Shown here one piece after another: positions 1 through 5,968 of a stretch of DNA of 7,500 nt. The notes under the pieces are model-generated. The model saw only the letters and a program-made list of their open reading frames with translations. It ran no database searches and was not told the origin of the DNA. The position numbers were made by a program, and so were the translations under genes. How positions within the stretch are numbered: the stretch's first letter is position 1; every line of letters begins with the position of its first letter. Origin of the DNA: a bacterium (GTDB taxonomy: Bacteria; Elusimicrobiota; Elusimicrobia; UBA1565; UBA9628); assembly GCA_021790955.1 (NCBI GenBank), contig JAJYFI010000072.1, forward strand, positions 1 through 7,500. The letters run 5' to 3'.

Positions 1-783
1 GGCATCCGTGAGACGAGATCCCCCTTGGCTCTCGCGGTGCGACGCGGAAATCCCTGGCCCTTCTGGACGCTCCTCACGTCGACCGCTTCCGCCCCCGAAC
101 TTTTCCTGGGCGTCTACGTTCCCAGAGTCCCCGCCGTCGAGCTCGTCTCCGTCGGCGCCGTCCCGAGAGGAGGGCCCGACGAAGCCTGGGAGAAAATCTC
201 CCCCCTCCTCCCCCAGCCCCTGAGGGGCGCGGCGCCCGACCTCCTTCTCTCGGCTCCCTCGCCCGGCGCCCAGGGCCTTTCGGCGCTCCCCCCCGTCGCC
301 TGCGCCGAATGGATGGAGCGGCGGGGGCGGGGCTTGGCTTTCCTGAAAGAGCTCTTCCGAGCGGCCGCGGCCGGAGACTGGGAAAGGATGCGCCTCGATT
401 GGGAGCTCAGCCGCGTCCCCGCCGCGGACATCGCGGGCGCCTTCAAGCCTCCGTCCAGGATCGCGGGCCCATTCTACGCCGCCGTCCTTTCCCCCTCTTT
501 CTGGAAGCCCGCGACGGGAGAGCCTCTTCTGGCCGAGGTCCTCAACGCCTCGGAATCCCCCGGCCTCGCCGCCCGCGTCACAAAAGTTCTAAGATTGCGG
601 GGGGTCGACGTCGTCAACTTCGGCAACGCCTCCTCGACGGCGGCCGGCGCCGTCATCTACGATCGCGACGGCCGCATCGGGAACGCCCGCAGGGTCCAGG
701 AAGCGCTGGAGGACCCCGACGCGAGAGTCGTGACGGAGCTTTGGGAACGGCCGTGGCTTGACGTCAGCTTGGTCCTCAAATAG
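1..783 (+). CDS. LytR_C-domain envelope protein, 5' end missing
   Basis: The reading frame is open from base 1 to a TAG at 781-783, giving 260 visible residues; a TTG at 25 is in frame but need not be the start, so the gene probably begins left of the window. The last ~86 residues look like the LytR_C domain found at the C-terminus of LytR-CpsA-Psr (LCP) cell-envelope proteins: an EVLNAS...GLAARV opening, then LRLRGVDVVNFGNA, a YDRDG loop and a VSLVLK end. The 170 or so residues before it contain VELVSVGAVPRG, faintly like the SIPRD strand of LCP enzymes, but I see none of the usual LCP catalytic Asp/Arg pattern. LCP enzymes attach glycopolymers to the cell wall; I cannot claim that activity here. 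The C-terminal domain call is good, the overall function unknown. pilT follows after 15 nt. Confidence 0.7.
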   Translation, partial: GIRETRSPLALAVRRGNPWPFWTLLTSTASAPELFLGVYVPRVPAVELVSVGAVPRGGPDEAWEKISPLLPQPLRGAAPDLLLSAPSPGAQGLSALPPVACAEWMERRGRGLAFLKELFRAAAAGDWERMRLDWELSRVPAADIAGAFKPPSRIAGPFYAAVLSPSFWKPATGEPLLAEVLNASESPGLAARVTKVLRLRGVDVVNFGNASSTAAGAVIYDRDGRIGNARRVQEALEDPDARVVTELWERPWLDVSLVLK

Positions 784-789
784 AAGGAG
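784..789 (+). promoter_or_regulatory. Ribosome binding site of pilT
   Basis: AAGGAG lies directly after the stop codon of the LytR_C gene and 9 nt before the pilT ATG at 799. It is a near-perfect Shine-Dalgarno sequence and supports that start. It is the strongest such site in the window; most downstream genes have weak or no visible site. Confidence 0.75.
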
Positions 790-798
790 AAGTCGGCT

Positions 799-1872
799 AT
801 GGAAATCGTGGAAGTTCTCAAGACGGCGACGGGGTTGGGAGCGAGCGACGTCCACATCGTCATCGGCAAGCCCCCGATGATGCGTCTCAACGGCTCGATC
901 GCGGAAGTGCCGGGATTCCCCGTCATCAACGCGGAGCAATCCAAGTCCCTCATCTATTCCCTCCTCTATGACGAGCAGCGCGCGCGCTTCGAACAGACCC
1001 TCGAGCTCGACTGCTCGGCGGCGGTCGACAGCGTCGCCCGCTTCCGCATCAACGTCTTTTCCCAAAAAAACGGGGTCGAGGCCGTCCTGCGCGTCATCTC
1101 CTCCAAGATCCCGACTCCCGAGCAGCTGCGTCTCCCCCCGGCCGTCGTCAAGATCAGCGACCTGCCGCGCGGCCTAGTGCTCGTCACCGGCCCCACGGGC
1201 TCGGGGAAGTCCACAACGCTCGCCTGCCTCATCGACATGATCAACCGGAAGGAGGCCGGCCACATTCTCACCGTCGAGGATCCGATCGAGTACGTCTACG
1301 AGTCGAAAAAGAGCATCGTGCGCCAGCGCGAGGTGGGGCAGAACACGAAATCCTTCGGCGCGGCCCTGCGGGCGGCCCTGCGGGAGGACCCGGACGTCAT
1401 TCTCGTGGGCGAGATGCGCGACCTGGAGACGATTTCCCTGGCGGTCACCGCCGCCGAGACGGGCCACCTCTGCTTCGGCACCCTCCACACGCAGGACGCG
1501 CCCTCGACCATCGACCGCGTCATCGACGTCTTCCCCCCCCACCAGCAAAGCCAGATCCGCGTCCAATTGGCGGGGACCCTTCAGGCGGTGGTCGCCCAGC
1601 TCCTGATCCCGCGCAAGGACGGCAAGGGCCGCGTCGCCGCGCGGGAGATCATGGTCTCGACTTCAGCCATCTCCAACCTCATCCGCGAGGGCAAGACCCA
1701 CATGATCTACGGCGCGATCGACACTGGCGCCCAGCAAGGGATGATCTCCATGGACAAGGCCTTGGCCAATCTCTACAAAGAAGGGCTCATCACCGCCGAG
1801 GAAGCCCTTATCCGCGCCCACAACCAGGACGTCCTGCGCCGCCTGGCGGGCCTGAGCGTGGGGACCACCTAG
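799..1872 (+). CDS. pilT: Type IV pilus retraction ATPase PilT
   Basis: This 357-residue protein has the usual length of PilT, the cytoplasmic hexameric ATPase that depolymerises type IV pili and powers twitching motility. The N-terminal PAS-like domain (about 1-100) contains GASDVHI and RFRINVF. The motor domain has all hallmarks: Walker A GPTGSGKST at 131-139, the Asp box LTVEDPIE at 157-164, Walker B VILVGEMRD at 200-208 with catalytic Glu205, and the His box TGHLCFGTLHT at 221-231. AISNLIREGKT at 290-300 corresponds to the AIRNLIRE motif specific to retraction ATPases and separates it from the assembly ATPase PilB. The start is an ATG with a strong AAGGAG upstream. No other pilus gene is in view. 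It sits between the LytR_C gene (15 nt) and rsfS (4 nt), so it is probably co-transcribed with both. PilU is a close relative, but the retraction motif and length favour PilT. Confidence 0.95.
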   Translation: MEIVEVLKTATGLGASDVHIVIGKPPMMRLNGSIAEVPGFPVINAEQSKSLIYSLLYDEQRARFEQTLELDCSAAVDSVARFRINVFSQKNGVEAVLRVISSKIPTPEQLRLPPAVVKISDLPRGLVLVTGPTGSGKSTTLACLIDMINRKEAGHILTVEDPIEYVYESKKSIVRQREVGQNTKSFGAALRAALREDPDVILVGEMRDLETISLAVTAAETGHLCFGTLHTQDAPSTIDRVIDVFPPHQQSQIRVQLAGTLQAVVAQLLIPRKDGKGRVAAREIMVSTSAISNLIREGKTHMIYGAIDTGAQQGMISMDKALANLYKEGLITAEEALIRAHNQDVLRRLAGLSVGTT

Positions 1873-1876
1873 TCGA

Positions 1877-2257
1877 ATGAAGGCCGCATGGCGGACCGAG
1901 GCGATCGCGCTTGCCCGGACCCTTCACGACAAAAAAGGCTCCGAGATCGTCGTCCTCAATATCAAAAAGGAGAGCCCTCTGGCGGACTACCTCATCGCGA
2001 CGACCGTGCTCTCAAGGCCCCACATGCGGACGCTCGAGGACGCCCTCGAGGAAAGCGCCAAGGAGATGGGGCTTCGTCCGCTGCACCGATCGAGGCCCGT
2101 GAGCGACCGCTGGCAGGTCCTCGACTTCGGCTCGATCATCGTCCATCTCATGAGCGAGGAGGCGCGCTCCTTCTACGCCGTTGAGAAACTCCACCCGGGC
2201 TCCAAGCGCCTGCGTTGGGAGCCCCGGCGCAAGATCCTCGACCATGCTCGCGTCTGA
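1877..2257 (+). CDS. rsfS: Ribosomal silencing factor RsfS (Iojap/YbeB family)
   Basis: This 126-residue protein matches the RsfS family, which binds ribosomal protein L14 on the 50S subunit and blocks 30S joining when nutrients are scarce. Family signatures are visible in order: EIVVLNI at 23-29, ADYLIATT at 36-43, the W79-QVLDFG segment, IIVH at 87-90, and EEARSFYAVEKL at 94-105. The C-terminal tail (about 110-126) is basic and variable. The ATG at 1877 follows the pilT stop by 4 nt; GGGGA at 1860-1864 is a distant, weak ribosome binding site, so translation may be coupled to pilT. In many bacteria rsfS lies beside nadD or LCP-family genes; here nadD is absent, but a LytR_C gene stands two genes upstream. 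The 3' end overlaps the likely argS start. Confidence 0.93.
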   Translation: MKAAWRTEAIALARTLHDKKGSEIVVLNIKKESPLADYLIATTVLSRPHMRTLEDALEESAKEMGLRPLHRSRPVSDRWQVLDFGSIIVHLMSEEARSFYAVEKLHPGSKRLRWEPRRKILDHARV

Positions 2258-3908
2258 CATGGTCGATCCGCTGCTCTCGACGGTCCACGACGCCCTGCTG
2301 GACCTGGCTCGCGGCTGGGCTCGGGAACGGGGCGCGGAGCTCCCCGTCGATCTCCCTCTCGCGGCCCCGCCGGCGCACATCCAGGCGGACGTCAGCCTTC
2401 CTTGGGCCCTGGGCCTGGCGAAATCGCTCAAGAAAAATCCCATGGACATCGCCAAGGGACTGGCGGAGCGATTCTCGACGCTCGACGATGTCGCCGCCGC
2501 CGAGGTCACGCCGCCCGGCTTCGTCAATATCCGGCTCAAGGACGCCGCGCTGCTTTCCGATCTGGCTCGCGGGATCGCGCGACGAGCGCCGCTCAAGCCC
2601 CGCAAGCGCAAACGCAAGATTCTCATCGAATTTGTCTCGGCCAACCCAACCGGCCCTCTGCACGCCGCCTCGGGCCGCGGGGCGACGCTGGGGGACGCCC
2701 TCGCCCGGATTCTTCGGGAGTTGGGCCATGAGGTCTCAACGGAGTACTACGTGAACGATTGCGGCCGCCAAGTGGGCCTCCTGGGGCTCTCCCTGGAGGC
2801 CCGCCGCGACGGCCAACCCGTTCCCGAGGACGGCTACCATGGAAGCTATCTCGAGAGCCTGGCGCGCGAGCTCCCGGCGGAAGCGAAACGGTGGAGCCCC
2901 GAGCGGCTCTCCTCCTACGCCGTGGACGCGCTTCTCAAGACCCATCAGGAGGACATGCGCGCCTTCGCCGTCCACTTCGACCGCTATTTTCGGGAGTCCG
3001 AGCTCCACTCCGGCCGCGCCCTCGGCAAGACCCTGGAGAGGCTCAAGAGCTTGGGCGCCGTCTACGAGAAAGAGGGCGCCGTGTGGTTCAAGCGCCCGGA
3101 GGAGGCGACGGCCGCGGAGGACGACAAGGACCGCGTGCTCGTGCGCGCCGACGGCCGGCCGACCTATTTTCTGGCGGATATCGCCTACCACGAGGACAAA
3201 TACTCCCGCGATTTTCCCGAGTTGATCGACATCTGGGGGACGGACCATCATGGCTACGTTCCCCGGCTCAAGACCGCCCTCGAGGCCCTGGGACGCCGGC
3301 CGGAAAGCTTTCACGTCATCCTCCACCAGCTCATCCGCCTCATGCGCGGCTCGGAGACGGTCAAGATGTCGAAGCGCGCCGGCGAGTTCGTGCGCTTGAA
3401 GGACTTGGTGGACGAAGTGGGCAAGGACGCCTGCCGTTTCTTCTTCGCCATGAGATCCCCGGGCTCCCATCTGGTCTTCGACCTCGAACTCGCCAAGAAG
3501 CAGACGTCTGAAAATCCGGTCTACTACTGCCAATACGTCCACGCGCGAGTCTGCTCCATTTTCCGAGAAGCCGCGAAACGGGACTTCCCCGCCGCCCCCG
3601 AGGAGCTCGGCAGGGCGAGCCTCCAGCAACGCTCTCCTCTCGTGGCGGAGGAGCGGGACCTCCTTCTCAAGATCTCTTGGTTTCCGGAGACTCTCGCGGC
3701 CTGCGAGCGCGAACTCTCGCCGCATCCTCTGGCGACCTATCTCCTCGAGCTGGCCGGCCTCTTTCATCCCTTCTACGAGAGATGCAGGGTTCTTGACCCC
3801 TCCGATCCGGCCCGGACGTCGCTGCGGCTTTTACTCTGCGACGGGGTTCGGTCCACCATCGCCCGCGGCCTGGGGCTGCTTGGGGTCTCGGCGCCGGAGT
3901 CGATGTGA
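2244..3908 (+). CDS. argS: Arginyl-tRNA synthetase
   Basis: The 554-residue class I synthetase charges tRNA-Arg with arginine in the cytoplasm. An N-terminal tRNA-binding domain (about 1-85) precedes the catalytic core. The core opens with EFVSANPTGPLHAASGRGA (about 129-147), where the usual HIGH signature reads HAAS, and continues with WGTDHHGYVPRLKTALEALG (331-350) and KMSKRAGEF (374-382). A DALR-type anticodon-binding domain follows, from YYCQYVHARV to the typical end RSTIARGLGLLGVSAPESM. I chose the ATG at 2244, which overlaps rsfS by 14 nt. An ATG at 2259 is equally possible, and neither has a clear Shine-Dalgarno site. A TTG at 2181 is also in frame, but its extra residues are merely the shifted reading of rsfS. 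The stop shares bases with the ccdA start. The family call is secure; the exact start is not. Confidence 0.95.
   Translation: MLASDMVDPLLSTVHDALLDLARGWARERGAELPVDLPLAAPPAHIQADVSLPWALGLAKSLKKNPMDIAKGLAERFSTLDDVAAAEVTPPGFVNIRLKDAALLSDLARGIARRAPLKPRKRKRKILIEFVSANPTGPLHAASGRGATLGDALARILRELGHEVSTEYYVNDCGRQVGLLGLSLEARRDGQPVPEDGYHGSYLESLARELPAEAKRWSPERLSSYAVDALLKTHQEDMRAFAVHFDRYFRESELHSGRALGKTLERLKSLGAVYEKEGAVWFKRPEEATAAEDDKDRVLVRADGRPTYFLADIAYHEDKYSRDFPELIDIWGTDHHGYVPRLKTALEALGRRPESFHVILHQLIRLMRGSETVKMSKRAGEFVRLKDLVDEVGKDACRFFFAMRSPGSHLVFDLELAKKQTSENPVYYCQYVHARVCSIFREAAKRDFPAAPEELGRASLQQRSPLVAEERDLLLKISWFPETLAACERELSPHPLATYLLELAGLFHPFYERCRVLDPSDPARTSLRLLLCDGVRSTIARGLGLLGVSAPESM
3896..3899 (+). promoter_or_regulatory. 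Ribosome binding site that supports the GTG start of ccdA
   Basis: GGAG lies inside the last codons of argS, 5 nt before the GTG at 3905. No ATG lies near the expected N-terminus in the ccdA frame, so this site and the GTGA overlap with the argS stop decide the start. Confidence 0.55.
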
Positions 3909-4642
3909 CGGATGCCTTAGGGACCGGCACGGCCTTCGTCGCGGGGATGGCCTCTTTCCTTTCCCCTTGCGTCCTGCCGCTTCTGCCCGGATATGTTTCC
4001 TTCCTCTCCGGCGCTTCCATCGAGGAGCTGAGCGCCGACGACGGGGGGCGCCCCGCGATCATGCGCCGGGCGGTCCAAGGCGCCTTCGCGTTCATCGCGG
4101 GCTTCACGCTCGTCTTTACCCTGCTCGGCGCCTCGGCGACGGCGCTCGGGGAGATCGTCTCGGCTCACCGCCGCGTCCTGGAGACGGCCTCGGGTCTCGT
4201 CATGATCCTCCTGGGGCTCCATTTAAGCGGGATCGTTCCCATCCGCTGGCTCTATTACGAGAAACGTTTCTTGGGCCGCGCGACCTCGGGATCGAGCCTC
4301 GCCGCCTCCTTCGTGATGGGCCTTGCCTTCGCGTTCGGCTGGACGCCATGCATCGGGCCGATTCTCGCCGCGATCCTCGCCCTCGCCGCGACCGAGGAAA
4401 CCGTGCGCCAAGGCGCCTGGCTTCTCGCGGTTTATTCCCTGGGATTGGGGCTGCCGTTTCTCCTCACCGCCCTCGGCCTGGGACGCGCACTCGAGTTCTT
4501 CGCGCGCTTCAAGCGCCTCCTCCGCGCGAGCGAAGTCGCGGCCGGCATCGTTCTCATGGCCGTGGGGGCGCTGGTCATGAGCCATCGCCTGGTCTTTCTC
4601 ATGCGCTTCATGCCTAGGACGCTTTTCCGCTTCGCCCTATGA
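3905..4642 (+). CDS. ccdA: CcdA/DsbD-type transmembrane thiol electron carrier
   Basis: This 245-residue, mostly hydrophobic protein matches the CcdA family (the membrane domain of DsbD). Such proteins carry reducing equivalents from cytoplasmic thioredoxin across the inner membrane to periplasmic thioredoxin-like proteins. The redox cysteines sit in the family motifs FLSPCVLPLLPGY (Cys22) and GWTPCIGP (Cys149); they are the only two cysteines in the protein. About six membrane segments can be drawn at roughly 7-35, 56-80, 92-113, 131-160, 169-192 and 210-233. The periplasmic and C-terminal thioredoxin domains of full DsbD are absent, which is normal for CcdA. The GTG start overlaps the argS stop by 4 nt, and the stop overlaps the next ATG by 4 nt. 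The next gene encodes a TlpA/ResA-like thioredoxin, the expected electron acceptor. No cytochrome c maturation gene is visible, so the final substrate is open. Confidence 0.92.
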   Translation: MTDALGTGTAFVAGMASFLSPCVLPLLPGYVSFLSGASIEELSADDGGRPAIMRRAVQGAFAFIAGFTLVFTLLGASATALGEIVSAHRRVLETASGLVMILLGLHLSGIVPIRWLYYEKRFLGRATSGSSLAASFVMGLAFAFGWTPCIGPILAAILALAATEETVRQGAWLLAVYSLGLGLPFLLTALGLGRALEFFARFKRLLRASEVAAGIVLMAVGALVMSHRLVFLMRFMPRTLFRFAL

Positions 4643-5154
4643 CGGCCAAGCGCTTCGCCAGGGGAGCCGCGGCGCTCGCTGCCGCCCTCGGGATCTTCTA
4701 TCTCGTCGCCAAAATCCCGGGGCTCTCCCCGTCCTCGCGCCCCCGCCCCGCGCCCGACTTCGCGCTTCCCGACCTCAAGGGAAAGCGCGAAAGCCTCTCC
4801 TCTTTCAAGGGGAAGCTCATCCTTCTCGACTTTTGGGCCACTTGGTGCGAGCCGTGCCGCGAGGAAATCCCCGAGCTCAAGAATCTCTACGCGAAGTATC
4901 GCGACCGCGGCTTCGTGATCGTGGGAGTCGCCCTTGATTTCGATGGGAAGGCCTCCGTCCTCCCCTTTGCGCGCAAGGCCGGGATCGGTTATCCGGTGCT
5001 GCTCGGCGAGGGTTTGGCTCCGGCGGGCTACAGCGTCTCGGGGATACCGACCGCTTACCTCATCGACCGCCAAGGCCTGATCGTTCACCGCTACGTCGGC
5101 CCCCAAACCTTTGAGGATTTCGCCCCTGACATCGAAAAATACCTGGCTCGCTAG
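4639..5154 (+). CDS. Membrane-anchored TlpA/ResA-type thiol-disulfide oxidoreductase
   Basis: The 171-residue protein has one hydrophobic N-terminal segment (about 10-27) after a short basic stretch, which should anchor it with its thioredoxin domain in the periplasm; no lipobox cysteine is seen. The domain runs from APDFALPDLKG to the end. It carries the active site WATWCEPC with Cys70 and Cys73, the same CEPC found in Bacillus subtilis ResA. Glu76 sits where ResA has its functional glutamate, and GIPTAYLID has the cis-proline at 137. Proteins of this type reduce disulfides outside the cytoplasm, for example in apocytochrome c, using electrons from CcdA. The ATG overlaps the ccdA stop (ATGA), so the two are probably translationally coupled. 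The 3' end overlaps the DUF1207 gene. The family call is firm; ResA versus a general TlpA role cannot be decided from the sequence. Confidence 0.92.
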   Translation: MTAKRFARGAAALAAALGIFYLVAKIPGLSPSSRPRPAPDFALPDLKGKRESLSSFKGKLILLDFWATWCEPCREEIPELKNLYAKYRDRGFVIVGVALDFDGKASVLPFARKAGIGYPVLLGEGLAPAGYSVSGIPTAYLIDRQGLIVHRYVGPQTFEDFAPDIEKYLAR

Positions 5155-5968
5155 TGTCGCCGCTTTGGCCGCCTTGGCCCCCGCGGCCCTAGGAAGCGAC
5201 GTCCTTCCAAGCGGGGAGAGCCTGTTTCGGCCGCTCCTGGCCGATCCGCGACAGATACAGACCGAGGTGAGCTATTACCGATTCCAAGGCCACAACGCCG
5301 CGGACGCCGCCCTGGGCGGCGTCTTCGGCCTTCTGCGCCATGACTGGGGCTCCTGGGAAAGCCAATGGGACGTCGCCGGCATGGCCTACAGCCGCCTCTA
5401 CATCAGCGGAAGCATCAACCGCTTCGAGACCGAAGATTTCTTCGCCGAGCTCCCGTGGGAGCTGAGGAACGGCAATTTCTCCGCGCGGCTCGCCCTCTAC
5501 CACGAAAGCGCCCACCTGGGAGACGACTTCATCCGCGCCAACGGGGGCGCCCTGAACTCGCCCACGCTGCCGGGCCACCGCTTCAGCCAGGAAGCCTTTC
5601 AAGCCGTGTTCTCCGAGGATATTCCCTCGGTCCGCCTGCGCCTTTACGCCGGCGACCTTCAAATCCTGCACACGATCCCGGTGCTCCATCGTCAGATCAT
5701 CCAATGGGGGGCCCAGGAGAAGAGCCCGGTCCTCTGGGAAGACTCCCGTTCGAGCCTCAACGCCTACATCGCCTGGGATTTCCAGTCCCGGGAATACAAT
5801 CAATGGAACATCAACTCCTCCGGGGTTATGGGATTGATGTTGAAATCCCTGAAAACGGGGCGGGACGTGCGGTTTCAGTTGGGCTGGTTCGACGGGCATT
5901 CCCCCTACGGCCAGTTCATCCTCGGCCGCGAGCAGTATACCGATATCGGATTCGTGTTCGATTTCTAG
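5111..5968 (+). CDS. DUF1207 family protein, predicted outer-membrane beta-barrel
   Basis: About 285 residues. Segments typical of DUF1207 are visible: FRPLLADPRQ at 39-48, LYHESAHLGDDF at 129-140 and DGHSPYGQF at 261-269. The family has no established function that I know of. A signal peptide is likely: a basic start, a hydrophobic stretch WLASVAALAALAPAAL (12-27), then GSDV. The rest alternates polar and hydrophobic residues with many aromatics and ends DIGFVFDF. That terminal phenylalanine and alternating pattern resemble the C-terminal signal recognised by the BAM machinery, so I infer an outer-membrane barrel. There is no cysteine at all. The start is uncertain: TTG at 5111 overlaps the thioredoxin gene by 44 nt, while a CTG at 5126 has GAGG (5113-5116) 9 nt upstream and leaves a compact signal peptide. 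The 3' end overlaps the convergent asnB gene by 53 nt. Confidence 0.8.
   Translation: MRISPLTSKNTWLASVAALAALAPAALGSDVLPSGESLFRPLLADPRQIQTEVSYYRFQGHNAADAALGGVFGLLRHDWGSWESQWDVAGMAYSRLYISGSINRFETEDFFAELPWELRNGNFSARLALYHESAHLGDDFIRANGGALNSPTLPGHRFSQEAFQAVFSEDIPSVRLRLYAGDLQILHTIPVLHRQIIQWGAQEKSPVLWEDSRSSLNAYIAWDFQSREYNQWNINSSGVMGLMLKSLKTGRDVRFQLGWFDGHSPYGQFILGREQYTDIGFVFDF

Noticed and set aside
589..1065. A 158-codon minus-strand frame across the LytR_C/pilT junction
   Set aside because: The product is rich in Asp, Arg and Val, as expected from reading GC-rich codons in reverse, and it overlaps two well-supported genes.
2181..2243. A TTG start for argS at 2181
   Set aside because: The 21 extra residues come from shifted reading of the conserved end of rsfS and do not resemble an ArgS N-terminus.
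2148..2729. A 193-codon minus-strand frame opposite the rsfS/argS junction
   Set aside because: It is a shadow of two genes with clear family motifs; the product has no recognisable domain.
2736..3767. A 343-codon open frame on the minus strand, antisense to argS
   Set aside because: It lies wholly inside argS, whose catalytic motifs are intact on the + strand. The antisense product shows no recognisable motif, and long antisense frames are expected in GC-rich genes.
5189..5899. A 236-codon minus-strand frame opposite the DUF1207 gene
   Set aside because: The + strand frame has a signal peptide and DUF1207 motifs; the antisense product has none. The real asnB uses a different minus-strand frame that ends at 5916.
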